This document shows positions 45,953-57,440 of a stretch of DNA of 64,000 nt, in pieces (the first letter of the stretch is position 1; every line of letters begins with the position of its first letter). The translations under genes and the position numbers were made by a program. The stretch is from AP-15 sp963795485 (lineage in GTDB: Bacteria; Pseudomonadota; Alphaproteobacteria; ATCC43930; CGMCC-115725): positions 1 to 64,000 of the forward strand of contig CAWCIL010000002.1 of assembly GCA_963795485.1 (NCBI GenBank). The letters are read 5' to 3'. The notes under the pieces were generated by a model. That model did no database searches, was not told where the DNA came from, and saw only the letters and a list, made by a program, of their open reading frames with translations.

Positions 45953-47822
45953 GCCCGGAGAACTCTGTCACAACCAAACCCACTGCCGGCGAGCGCTGGG
46001 TCTCCTTTCTGCGCGGGTACGGTCCGGTCAATCGTATCGACGGAATGTATGCTGAGACCATCCGGCGAATGGCGGACGCCCATCAAATCGAACCGCTGCA
46101 TTTCGAACATCCGGAGGAGCAAACCCTTGCTACGGCTCTGACGCCCAGTGAAAATCGGCTCACCAACGTTGTACTGACCGGGACCGCGGGCGACCGGAAG
46201 ACGACGCTCTGCAACGACCTCTGGCGACAGCTCAGCGGTGGCGACATGAGCCGGGTCAGCGGGCGCAACCGGCAAAATTACCGGCCCCTTACCGTCAACA
46301 CGCCCGACGGTCCGCGCATCCTGCATTTCATCTTCGAATTTAGCGGCTTCGCGCCCGAACAAGGTCAGCCCTGGCCAAATGAAAAACTCGATCTGTTGAA
46401 TCGTTTTGCCGCATCGATCTGCCATCCTAATCCGACTGAGTTTTTTATCGTTGCCGCGAATGACGGCAAGCTCGTTCATGAATGGGAGGGTTTGCCTGAG
46501 GGTGCGCCGGCGAGGCGATTGGGACCGATTATTGAAGAGCTCTTGGCAGCAGGCCATTCAGTTGCCGAGGGGCTCGAAATCCGTTTTCTCAATCTCAGCC
46601 GCATGGCGACCAAAGAGATTCTGAAGCGCGCCCTCGACAGTCTTATCGCCCGGGATGAGTGGCGGTGTTTCCTGGATGAGCGGGATGATCCCGCATTCGG
46701 GCTGGATTCGCCGCTCAAGAAGAACCACCAGCTGCTCTGCACGCCAGCCATCCGCCAGAAACTCGAAGCGCTAGCGGAGCTCTGTGATGCGAACGGACTT
46801 CATGTTTCGATCCGCGAAGTCCTCCTGCTTCTGGTGAATGCCCTGTTGGGGCACGCGACGGCAACCGATTTTGTCCTGCGCCCCGATGATCTACGCGCGC
46901 TGGCAAGTGGCAATCGTGCGCACGAAGCCATGCTTTATAATAATGTGTTTGGCGGAAATCTGCCCGAACGGCGACGCGATCACTTTGCGGTATTCCGCTT
47001 TCTCAATGGCTTCAGGATCGGCCACGAAACCACCAACGTGCACGATGCCTTAATCGTTTTCGGACCCGACGATCCTTCACTCTCTGAAGATCACCAGCGC
47101 ATTCTCGGATCCGACGAACTCTACGGCAACAACCCAGATTTCGAGTCGCTCCGCCACGAATATCTCGAAGCCGAAGAGCATCGATCCAATTCCAAGGCGT
47201 TCATCTATGCTCTGCTCGCTGAGCGGCGGAGACTCTTTTTTCGTCTTGCCGACGACGACCCGCGCTTCGATCCCTGGCGCCTTACAGTATTCGAAGCCGC
47301 CGGCGACTATCGGGCCAAGGTTCTCGCACCCTTGCGAGCTGGCGAAAAGGTGGGGACCGGTATGATCGCGTTGCTAGTGCAAGGCCTCAACCGGATCTGG
47401 ACCGGCATGCTGGTAGGCGAGCTCGATCGCCTTTATCTCAGTACGGGTCTCGACTTCAGCATGGCAAGGGTCAGCGATATCTACCTGCACGAGATACCGT
47501 TGCAAGTCGGGTTTCATGGGAACGGGATCACGATCGATTTCGACGACGACATAGGTCTACCCATCTTGCGGGTATCAATCGAACGCGACCATGCCCTCAG
47601 CTTTCCACTGCACCTGGTACGTTTCGAATTTCTCACTAGAGTAGCGAAAGGGGCGCTCCCCTCGAGTTTCTCGAGGAATGCTATGAAGATGTGATCGCTT
47701 TCAAGACCAAGGTCTTGAGCGAGTTCTATCGACTTAATGCGGGTAGGCCGATGCAGCTCTCGGTCCTTTCCGCGAGCCAAGATGGGGTGTTAGTGCCGCG
47801 TCAGCTCGGTGTCACCCTATGA
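45949..47822 (+). pseudogene. sspF: SspF/DptF-like restriction ATPase, 3' frameshift and altered P-loop
   Basis: About 624 residues if repaired, starting at the GTG at 45949 (GTGA overlap with sspD). The P-loop position reads VVLTGTAGDRKTTLCNDLWR: Arg stands where the GKT glycine is expected, a one-base change. Downstream are LHFIFEFSGFAPEQG and FFIVAANDGKLVHEWE. Near 47660 the frame shifts; the true end is LEECYEDVIAFKTKVLSEFY through the TGA at 47820-47822, which overlaps sspG as ATGA. It is the first subunit of the restriction part of a phosphorothioation system. The DptF/SspF label rests on the domain and gene order. Confidence 0.6.
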
Positions 47823-49384
47823 ACTTTCTTGACCCAGCCAACATCGGCGCCGTCCCGGCCCAATCGCGCGCCGTCAAACAGGCGACGGTATGGGTGGAAG
47901 AGGCCCTCTTCGGGCATCGTCTTTGGGCGCGGCAAACGCCTTGGCTGTTGTTTCTCGAATTTCTCAACGTCGCAGAGGCCTTCCTCCGTGAAGGTTCAGA
48001 TGCACTCTTCACCGGTACCGACCCGGAAGTGATGCGCTCCTACATGATGCGCTATCGGATGGGGCTGCGAAACATCCTCTTCAACAACGATGAACTCAGT
48101 CGAATCGCGAATGCGCCATTTGATGACGAAGTAAAATGGACGTCTTGGCTAGAATCGATGAACGGCACGGGCGTCGATGGCGGCTATGATTATCTCCGCC
48201 AACGCGTTCCTAAATTCCGAGATTTCGCGGAGCTGGTGAATTTTATCCGTCAGACCACTTTGGAGAGTCACACCAACCGACGCTGGTCCTCGCGCTTCAT
48301 TTTTCCGTTCGGCGTCAACGCACTCTACAGCGATGCAATCGTCAAGGATGTTGGCCCCCAGCCCGACTTTAACAACTTCGGACGAACGGGCGAGATACTG
48401 TACATGATGCTCAGCCGATCAAGCGGTGCTGCTCGGCTGCGCACGAAATTCGCGGAGCTTCTCAATCCCGCGCTACCCAAAAACCAGCTTGTGGCGCGGT
48501 TGTGCGCGCCGGGCGACGAGCGTGCGGATCGAGAACAAAAGGGTGAAACCTATCTACCCTATCGCAAGCATCCTGCGTTTGATCGCCTTGCAAGCGACTG
48601 GCTTGCTGTGCTTGACCTCAAACTGCCCGAGCAGGACGCCTACGCACATCTCGTGCCCCTCGGCGCGCTGCACGTCATTCTCTATCAATTGGAGACGGCC
48701 GCCGCGATTGCGGGGCGCAGCAAACGCCCACACCTCATCTGCGAGATGATCGCACCCCGTCGCGAGTTCGTCCGACAGCGGGCTATCATTTCCTATCAAG
48801 ACAATGATGCCCTTTCCCTTCTCGCACTGGAGACTGAACTCGACCGCGTGTTCACAAGCCACGGGTGGTTAGCCATCCATCAGGAGGACCTCTCCAATTC
48901 GGAGCGTCTCGATCGTGCAGTAGAATTCATGGAAAACCGCTTCAGCTATACCGGCAATAGTGGCCGCAGTGCTGGCGTGAACGATCTGGTGGAACAGCTT
49001 CGCCAAGAAGTGGGGGGTAAGCATGAAGTCAGCTGTGGTAAGGTCCACAGCGATTATGGTCGGTATATCGGCCTCGCTTCCCGGCGGGGAACGAACCGCG
49101 TGCGCTACGCACCAACAGACGCACTGTTGAAGACGCTGGCTGTAGCGCGAGTACCAACTCGTCTCGAGTTCAAGCGGTTCCTCGCCGACCTTTATGAGCA
49201 TTATGGCTTCGTGTTCGGCGATGTGGAGGCACGTCACGCCCTGGACGTTACCGGGTTCGACTCCTCCGCCTTCGAGCGGAATCGCGTGCGTCTGGAGGCG
49301 CGGCTTGCGAGCATGGGGATGCTCAACCGGCTCTCCGATGGGTGCGCCTACGTGATCAATCCGTTCGCCCCGGAGGGCCGCTGA
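47819..49384 (+). CDS. sspG: SspG/DptG-like restriction component
   Basis: 521 residues, intact. ARQTPWLLFLEFLNVAEAFL, YMMRYRMGLRNILFNNDELS, SSRFIFPFGVNALYSDAIVK and DFNNFGRTGEILYMMLSRSS have no catalytic motif I recognise, which is usual for the DptG family of phosphorothioation-dependent restriction. Size and place between the F-like and H-like ATPases support the call. It is the only uninterrupted gene of the restriction half here. Confidence 0.6.
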   Translation: MNFLDPANIGAVPAQSRAVKQATVWVEEALFGHRLWARQTPWLLFLEFLNVAEAFLREGSDALFTGTDPEVMRSYMMRYRMGLRNILFNNDELSRIANAPFDDEVKWTSWLESMNGTGVDGGYDYLRQRVPKFRDFAELVNFIRQTTLESHTNRRWSSRFIFPFGVNALYSDAIVKDVGPQPDFNNFGRTGEILYMMLSRSSGAARLRTKFAELLNPALPKNQLVARLCAPGDERADREQKGETYLPYRKHPAFDRLASDWLAVLDLKLPEQDAYAHLVPLGALHVILYQLETAAAIAGRSKRPHLICEMIAPRREFVRQRAIISYQDNDALSLLALETELDRVFTSHGWLAIHQEDLSNSERLDRAVEFMENRFSYTGNSGRSAGVNDLVEQLRQEVGGKHEVSCGKVHSDYGRYIGLASRRGTNRVRYAPTDALLKTLAVARVPTRLEFKRFLADLYEHYGFVFGDVEARHALDVTGFDSSAFERNRVRLEARLASMGMLNRLSDGCAYVINPFAPEGR

Positions 49385-50024
49385 GATGGACGGCCTGGCG
49401 CTGATCGGTGACATTGCCAGCGGCGTGGTCGAACGCACGCTCAATGCTGGGAGGGGAGAGCCGGGCCTAGTTCGGTTTGTCCTACATGCGCTCTCGCTTG
49501 AGGAAATCGTTGCGATCGTAGATGCCATCCAAGCTAAGTCCGGCTTGGCGGAACGATTGGCGATCGCACTTCCACGCTATGCATTCGACAAATTCCCTTC
49601 GATCGCCCCGGAAAACCTGACCGACATCAGCACGACCGACTTGCGGCACGCGGAATGCGACCGTGAAGGGCGGTTGATCGCGCTGATCGATGACAGCCAA
49701 GGCCAGTCGCTCGCACAGGTTGATAAGCTCGACGCCAGCGCACTCCTGAACGAAGCGTCCGCTGGAGTTCATGGATTGATGCCTGTACTGGCGATCTCGA
49801 TCTGCCCCCCGACTTGGCGGCGCAATGGGTCGCCGCGATCCGCGCGCTGATCCGGCTCGATCGCGTATCGATGCGTCAAATCGCCAACTACGTCATCCAG
49901 ACTGCGCAATATGTGCGCGAATGTGACTGCCGGAGTGATTCTCCCCAGAAGCGCCGTTTGAATATTCCCCAGGTGTGATGCCCGGCCTCCCGGGGCGCGC
50001 CCCGGGAGGCCGGGCGGCGCGCCG

Positions 50025-51317
50025 TTGATGATCCCTTCCGATGGGCGGGAGGGGGAGACGGTGATCCAGCTTGGGGAGCTTGTCATGATCTTGGATCTGC
50101 ACCGGCAAGGGCTGAGCGTCTCGGCGATCGCGCGCCGGGTCGGGATTGATCGCAAGACGGTGCGCAAATACATCGAGCGCGGCCTGGAACCGCCGACCTA
50201 TGGGCCGCGCCAGCCGCGAGCGCGGCGGCTGGAGCCATTCGAGGTCTACCTGCGGCAGCGGGTCGTCGCCTATCCGGGCCTGACCGCAAGCCGGCTGCTG
50301 CGCGAGATCCGCGAGCACGGCTATTGCGGCGGCTACACCGCGGTGACCGATTTTCTGCGCGAGGTGCGGCCGTCGCCGATGCCGGCGTTCGAGGTGCGCT
50401 TTGAGACCCTGCCAGGCGAGCAGGCGCAGGTCGACTTCGCCCAATTCCAGGTGATCTTCACCGATGAGCCCAGCGAAACCCGGATCGTCTGGCTGTTCTC
50501 GCTGGTGCTCGGCTACAGCCGGCTGATCTGGGCGCGTTTTGTCGCCCATCAGGATCTGCAGACCGTGCTGCGCTGTCACATCGGGGCCTTCGCCGCCTTG
50601 GGCGGGGTGCCGCGCGAGGTTCTCTACGACCGGATGAAGACCGCGGTGATCGGCGAAGACAAGGAAGCCCACATCGTCTACAACCGCGCGCTGATCGACT
50701 TCGCTGGACATTACGGCTTCCACCCGAAGGCTTGCCGCCCCTACCGCGCCAAGACGAAGGGAAAGGTGGAGCGGCCGTTCCGCTATATCCGCGAGGACTT
50801 CTTCCTCGCCCGCTCGTTCCGCAATCTCGATGATCTGAACGCCCAGCTCGCCCACTGGCTCGCCACGGTGGCCAACCCGCGCGTGCACGCGACGACCCGG
50901 CGCGTCGTCAACGAGGCCTTCGCCGAAGAGAAACTCGTTCTCGAGCCCTTGCCGCTGGTGCCGTTCAGCGCCGTGCTTAAGCTCGAACGGCGAGTCTCGC
51001 ACGAGGGCATGGTCAGCATTGGCGGCAATCTCTACAGCGTGCCGGATGCCACCCGCAAACGCGTCGTCGAGGTGCACAGCCTGGCCGACGAGATCCGCAT
51101 CTTCGAGGCGGATCGGCTGATCGCCGTCCATCCGGTACTCGAAGGGCGTCACCAACGGCGCCTGGCTCCCGGACACCGCAAGATGCCGACCCAGCGGGCA
51201 ACGGCGCAGGCCGCGGCGGTTCCGGTCGGCCGCGCCGGCGACGTGGTGGCGCGCCGCTCGCTCGACTTCTACGAAGCGGTTGCCCGACGCCTCGCCGCGG
51301 AAGGCCGCCAGCCATGA
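50025..51317 (+). CDS. istA: IstA transposase (IS21)
   Basis: 430 residues. A helix-turn-helix (DLHRQGLSVSAIARRVGIDR) is followed by the DDE domain (GEQAQVDFAQFQVIF, LYDRMKTAVIGED, then KTKGKVERPFRYIREDFF) and a C-terminal beta domain. The start could also be the GTG at 50061. It is intact and overlaps istB as ATGA. Confidence 0.9.
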   Translation: MMIPSDGREGETVIQLGELVMILDLHRQGLSVSAIARRVGIDRKTVRKYIERGLEPPTYGPRQPRARRLEPFEVYLRQRVVAYPGLTASRLLREIREHGYCGGYTAVTDFLREVRPSPMPAFEVRFETLPGEQAQVDFAQFQVIFTDEPSETRIVWLFSLVLGYSRLIWARFVAHQDLQTVLRCHIGAFAALGGVPREVLYDRMKTAVIGEDKEAHIVYNRALIDFAGHYGFHPKACRPYRAKTKGKVERPFRYIREDFFLARSFRNLDDLNAQLAHWLATVANPRVHATTRRVVNEAFAEEKLVLEPLPLVPFSAVLKLERRVSHEGMVSIGGNLYSVPDATRKRVVEVHSLADEIRIFEADRLIAVHPVLEGRHQRRLAPGHRKMPTQRATAQAAAVPVGRAGDVVARRSLDFYEAVARRLAAEGRQP

Positions 51318-52186
51318 TGGCCATGGGCGACGGCCTACCCGTGCTGGAGCGCATCCGGCGCACCTTGATCGCTCTTAGGATGCCGCGCGCCCTGGAAGGG
51401 CTCGACCACGCCGTGCACCAGCTCGAACGCGGCGAGGCCAGTGCCCTCGAGCTGATCGACACGCTGCTCGCCGAGGAGCTGAGCGTGCGCGAAACCAGCC
51501 GCATCAAGACGGCGCTGCGCATGGGACGCCTGGCGACGATCAAAACCCTTGCCGGGTTCGACTTCTCGTTCCAGCCCTCGCTCGATCGCGAGCGCATTCT
51601 CGCTCTCGCCGAGCTCCAGTTCGTTGATCGCCGCGAGGTCGTCCACTTCCTTGGGCCTCCCGGCACCGGCAAATCCCATCTCGCCGTGGCGCTCGGCGTC
51701 GAGGCCGTCAAAGCCGGCCGCAGCGTCTACTTTACTACCCTCGCCGATATCGTCAGCGCCCTCGCCAAGGCCGAGCGCGAGGGCCAGCTGCGCGAGCGCA
51801 TCCGCTGGTTCTGCCGGTCGGCGCTCCTCATCGTCGACGAGATCGGCTACCTGCCGGTCGCCCAAGGCGGCGGAAACCTGTTCTTCCAGCTCGTCAACGC
51901 GCGCTACGAGAAAGGCGCGATGATCCTCACCTCCAACCGCGGCTTTGCCGAATGGGGCGAGGTCTTCGGCGATCCCGTCGTTGCCACCGCGCTGCTCGAT
52001 CGGCTGCTTCATCATGCCGTGGTGATCCAGATCGAAGGCTCCAGCTACCGCCTGCGCCAGCATGCCGACTTGATGCCCGAGCACCTCCGCTCCAAGGCGC
52101 CGATCAACTCGTCCTTCCCGGCAACCGTTCCGCGCCGCCGCGGACGGCCGCCAACATTACGACCGCCAGATCAGCCGGCCGGCTGA
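51314..52186 (+). CDS. istB: IstB ATPase helper (IS21)
   Basis: 290 residues, DnaA/DnaC-like AAA+ with P-loop FLGPPGTGKSHLAVALGVEA, Walker B ALLIVDEIGYLPVAQGGG and sensor ILTSNRGFAEWGEVFGDPV. It directs IstA to targets. The proline-rich C-terminal tail is longer than in many relatives. Intact. Confidence 0.9.
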   Translation: MMAMGDGLPVLERIRRTLIALRMPRALEGLDHAVHQLERGEASALELIDTLLAEELSVRETSRIKTALRMGRLATIKTLAGFDFSFQPSLDRERILALAELQFVDRREVVHFLGPPGTGKSHLAVALGVEAVKAGRSVYFTTLADIVSALAKAEREGQLRERIRWFCRSALLIVDEIGYLPVAQGGGNLFFQLVNARYEKGAMILTSNRGFAEWGEVFGDPVVATALLDRLLHHAVVIQIEGSSYRLRQHADLMPEHLRSKAPINSSFPATVPRRRGRPPTLRPPDQPAG

Positions 52187-55100
52187 TCGAAAAACTGGGG
52201 AATTTTACTTCGGCACAAATGGGGAAAGTTCAGCCGGCATTGACACGCGAAGGCGAGCGTATTATGATCGCGCTTGGTCGGGCGCTACCAGAGCTTCGGC
52301 TGCCGCGAATCGACGCCCTATTCGACGAAATTCCGTCCGCGCAAAGATCGCTACCCTCGCAGTGGCAAAAGCGGTTTGTGGCACACTGGCGGCGTGATTG
52401 TTTTATCGCCAAGCGCGATGCTGCACAAATACCCTTTTCGACCTCCAAGCTGCGCGAGCGTCTTGAAAGCCAGCAAGCTACCTTCACGGAAGACGTTTAT
52501 GCCGCCCTCCAGGCGTATGTGGATGCACCGCCGTCCAGCGGCGAGGCGGCTTTTGCACCCTTCCTACTGGACTGGCCCGAGATCCGCTCCTTTTTCGAAG
52601 AAGCCCAGCGCAACGATGCCAAATCGATCGCGCAGGAAACCCGCGCTTTCTACGCACTGCAAGAAGACGGTCTCCTGAGCGAAGACGATGTGAATTATCT
52701 TGACGAGCTAGATGCCCGCGGCCGCAATCCCTCAAAGAATGAACGGGCCGAAGAATTTTTTGCGGGGCATGCCGCGGAACTGCGGCAGGAACCTAGGCTA
52801 TCGGCACTCTGGGATTGGTTCGTGTTCGGGCCAGAGGTGCCATGTGTTGATCTTATAGATGGCTTGCTGCAATGCGTGCGCCGGCTTCGCCAAAATACCG
52901 GATCCGCTAAGCACGTACTCGTCGTTGAGGGGAATGAACGAGCAAAGAGACAGTTTCTTGGGCTAAACGACGACGTCTGCCGCATGTTCGCTACACGCTA
53001 TTGTGGTCTGGAGGCTGTGCTCGACGGGTTGGTGGCTTTCCGGCATACAATGGCTTTCCGGTATCCGACCTTTGCTGATGAGATCGAGAACTACGCGCGC
53101 AGGACTCCCAACGCCGTTGGGCGAAAGGCGCGACAGCTTCGTTTTCGCGTGTGGATCGAAGAAGACGGGAGGAGCGGTGTTCCGGTGCGCCTCGTCTGGG
53201 AAGCCAATCTCGACAGTATCGGGATCGGATTAAGCGGCGACGTGCAGCGGCTTCTCGACAACAAGACCAAAGGGGCCTTGGTCCGCTGCACGGCGGGCCA
53301 CCGGCGGGCCCGAACGCGCGGCGGTACGGCTGGTATTGCCCTCCTTTATCTGAGCAGTCTCGAACCAGCATCTCAGCGGAACCGTGGGTCGTTCGTACCA
53401 GCTAGTTCACGCTGCGAATCTCTCGCCCTCGAGTGGCGGCGAGAACTAAAGCAGCTCCGGACGGACGATCTTATCGACGCGCCGATAGCGGAGCAGCTAT
53501 CGCTGTTGTTCGTCAGTTTCGAGACTGCGTATCAACAGGCCATCTCCGATCTTTCAGAGCTTGGTCCGCGCGCGCCCAGCCTCGCTACTCAAGCAGAGAC
53601 CTTTGGAGCGTTGCTGGATGCGCTCGTGGACAATGTCCGATCGCCCGTTGCGCTGGACAGGCGGGCCAAACCGCTCATGGAAATCGGCGTGGCGCGGGTG
53701 GAAGGGCCAATTGGCGGCCGGCCGACGGTCATCCTGTGCCCTTGGCAGCCGCTTCGGCTCGAGGCTCAGCACCGGCGCATGCTGAAGCTACGCGAAGCGC
53801 TGACCTTTCTCCTGTCCCCGGATCCCGTGCAGTTTACCGATGGCAGCGGCTCGCTCTTTTTTGGCGAGCTTAGCCGCGGCATGCGCGACGCGGGTCGTCC
53901 CGAACTGGTTATGACCTGGCCAGGCGCTAAGCCGATACTCGTGGCCCAAGTCGATGCCCGGAATGATTACAGCCTCCATGAGCTGCCTGTTATTGGCCCG
54001 TCCGCCGACGGTACCACCAATGAGAACGCCTTGCCCATCGCGCGGCAGGTAGCCGAGCTAGTCCAGACCTATTTGAAATTGCAACCACACGAGAAGGACA
54101 ATCTATCCGTCGTCCTGTTCAATTGCGACGCTGCGGCACTGCCGCAGGCGGTGGTCGACAATATTCGCCTCGATGCCGAACGGGATGGCGGCGACGCGAT
54201 GTGCCAAGTGGTTCTGCGCCATACTGACGAGGAACAGCTTCGTGATCTCTACCAGCAGATCGTGATGCGCGAGCTGGAAAATGACAATCTTCATGCGAAC
54301 GAGGCAACGCGCGACTTCATGTCGCGACTGCGAATCTCCATCATGGTCAACCAGCAGGCACCGGCATACTCATTAAACGGGCCTCCCTTTGACATCGTGT
54401 TCTGCCACGATGTCATCTCTCGCCAAGCCGAACTTGGATGGATTGATGTAGCGCGCATTTCGCGCCCCGCCCAAGACATCGATACCGCGCAATGGTCGCG
54501 CCGAAAGCCGATCGGCCGCGGAAACCGCGACGCAGTGATGTATTTGACCTGCCCCGCCCAGACCAAGGCTGGATGGATCTTCCTCGATACGATTTCGGCT
54601 CTGGCTCAAGGAGATCTGGCACTCAGCGCACGATCACGTCAGCAGTGTCGCATTCCTACGCGCCGCACCGATGTTCAGTCTGAATTGACACGACAGATCC
54701 TCGACGAGACCCACCGCCTCGGCAATTGGGTCGTTAACTTTGACGACCTGTTGGATCGTCGGCAATTGTTGAACAATCAAATAAAGATCATTCGCTACAA
54801 ACATGCTGCGGAAGGCGGCCGGTCACTGATAATTTCGTCGCGCGCATCCAACTCGTTACTGCGCGCCACCCTACGCGGCCGGCCGCGGGCGTTGGCGCTC
54901 GGCTATGACAATGAACAGCTCGATGAGATCACCCAACGCCTAATCGCTGATGCCAACACTGTGTCTGGCGACATTGTGCTTCGCGCAGCCAGGCGGGGCA
55001 CGAACGCCAGCGAACTCATTGGCGTGGTGCTCAGCAAGTTCCTAGTGGAGCATGAGCTTGGCACTGAGCGGCCTGTCGCTTGGATCTTTCTCGATGATTA

Positions 55101-57440
55101 CGCTAGTTGGCTGGGGCAGGATGAGAAGAGAATCGCGGATCTGCTCTGCCTCGCCCCGCGTGTAGGAGCGGACGGCGAACCCTGGTTAGATATTATTGTC
55201 ACGGAAGCCAAATACATCGGCGTCACCAACGCAAGCGCCCAAGCTGAACATAGTGCGCGCCAGCTCAAGGACACGTTGTCGCGTCTAGAATCGGCCTTAC
55301 TCAGTGACGAAGCGCCAGCTGATCGGGACATTTGGTTGGCGCGCCTTTCCGAGATGCTCCTCGATGGCATGCGCGACCGCGGCGATGACACCATCGACTG
55401 GCGGACAGCAATCCGGGACGGACGATGCCACGTCGAATTGCGAGGCTACTCACATGTGTTCTGTAATGGCGCATCGGACCTTGCGGCAGGCTTGCCGGAC
55501 GCATTGATTGGTGTCGTGGGCACGAGGACGGGGCGGCAAGAACGATTCAGCCCGGCAACCTTGGGCGCGATTGTCACTTCCTATGCCGAACGGGCAAATC
55601 CGACACAGCTGCGTCAGATCGAGAATGGCGAGCGGCGTCCAGTCTTGCCGCGCAATCCAGCTCCCGACAAGGCCCCTGTCCTGCCAAGCGAACCAGGTGT
55701 CGAGAAGCTTTCGGCTTCAACTGATCCCAAGCCTGTTATCCCCGGCGCGGAGGCAGAGCCAATTTCTACCGGCTCCCGGTTCCGCGATCTCCTTCTCGCT
55801 TGGTATGAAACTGATGGAAATGCCGGCGACGACCGGGCTTGGCTGGACGATGTCGCCCTACGCTGCCGCAATGCCCTCCTGCGTTACGGGATGTCCGCAA
55901 GCTTGAGCAGAGCATTTTCACGCCCAATGCCGCGCTATTGAAGTTTAAGGGATCAGACGATCTGACCGTCTCCAAGGTCGAGGGAAAAGCAACCGAACTC
56001 GAAACAACGCATGGCATCGAGCTGTTCAGCGTGCGTGCCGAACCAGGTCGTGTTGCCCTGTCCATTCGCCGCCCCTCCCGCAGATTGCTCTCGCTGCCGG
56101 AGGTATGGAAGGACTGGCGCAGAGGGGGCGATGTTGCCAACGCGCGCTTGCTGATCGCGATAAAGGAAGACGACGGGCTTCCGCTGTTTCTGGAGCCTGA
56201 GCCCGCGCCCGACACGCTGGTCGCGGGCAGCACCGGAAGCGGCAAATCGGTGCGGGTTCAAAACATCATTCTGGGAATCGCGGCAACAAACCGCCCTGAT
56301 CAAACGTCGATCATTCTTATCGATCCTAAGGCTGGGGTAGATTATTTTGCGTTTGACCAGCTACCTCACCTAGATGGCCCGATCATCGACGAACAAGATA
56401 CGGCGCTTGAACGGTTGAACGGGCTGGTTGACGAGATGCAACGCCGATACTCCCTGTTTAAAGGGCCGCGGGTATCCAACATTCGGGCGTACAACGAGGT
56501 TGCGGAAGAACCTCTCCCGCTTATCTGGCTCATCCATGACGAGTTTGCCGATTGGATGCAGGTCGATAGCTATCGAGTGGCAGTGGAAAGCGCCGTCAGC
56601 CGGCTCAGCGTAAAGGCCCGCGCAGCCGGGATTTACCTGATCTTCGCGGCGCAGCGGCCTGACAATAGCGTCTTTCCGATGCAGTTACGTAGCTATCTAG
56701 GGAATCGTTTGGTGCTTCGCGTGTACAGCGCTGGGACCTCACACCTGTCCTTGGGCGTGAAACGGGGCGGGGCCGAACGTTTATTGGGCAAGGGGCATCT
56801 AGCGGCGATCCTCGGCGGAGGAACCGAACCAATCTATGCCCAAGTCCCTTTTATCAGTGAGCAGCGCCTGGAAGCGCTCGTGGCCGCGATTGTACAAGAC
56901 CTAGCGGACGCCAGACTCATGATCAAGGCTTATCTCGACAACAATGCAACCACAAAGCCGGCGTCCGCTGTTGTGTCGGCGATGCTCCCATATCTCACTG
57001 ATCTCTATCTCAATCCCTCGTCTATCGCGGGACAAGTCCTTGGCGCGGATCGCGCCGTTCCGGACGCCAAGCGAGCCCTTGCTGGCTTGTTGGGCAACAT
57101 CGATCTCGCTGCTAGGTTTGTACTCACATCCGGCGCGTCGGAAGCGAATAGCTGGGTGTTTGCTGCTGCCGAACGGGTGACGGACCGGTCCCATTTCGTG
57201 ATCTCCGCCGTCGAGCATTCGTCGGTTCTGTCTGCCGGGCGCGCCGCGGTCCATGGAGGTCATGAACTGGACATTCTGCCGGTAGATCATGACGGATTAG
57301 TGCAGATCGAAGCGCTGCAAGACGTATTGAGGCCAGATACGACGCTTGTATCGATTATGCTCGCTAACAACGAGACTGGCGCAATTCAACCAATCGGCTC
57401 CTTGGCCAAAATGATCCGAAAACGAGCACCTTCCGCGTGG

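Larger units (their letters stand above)
49922..52245 (+). mobile_element. IS21-family insertion sequence in sspH
   Basis: 2324 bases. Ends TGTGACTGCCGG and CCGGCATTGACA, with inner repeats around TCCCCA, are flanked by an exact 6-base duplication CGCGAA (49916-49921 and 52246-52251). Removing the IS and one repeat restores the sspH frame. It contains istA and istB. Confidence 0.9.
49386..56920 (+). pseudogene. sspH: SspH/DptH-like giant ATPase, split by IS21
   Basis: About 1735 residues once the IS21 (49922-52245) and one target repeat are removed. The N-terminus is MDGLALIGDIASGVVERTLN. A frameshift near 49780 precedes IQTAQYVRE, which joins exactly to GERIMIALGRALPEL across the IS. The long middle has no named motifs (WEANLDSIGIGLSGDVQRLL, WPGAKPILVAQVDARNDYSL). 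After another frameshift near 55890 the C-terminus is an FtsK/HerA-like ATPase: LVAGSTGSGKSVRVQNIILG, IILIDPKAGVDYFAFDQL, LIWLIHDEFADWMQVD and GIYLIFAAQRPDNSVFPMQL. No stop codon separates it from the cysteine desulfurase. In such systems this is the DNA-translocating restriction subunit. Confidence 0.7.
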
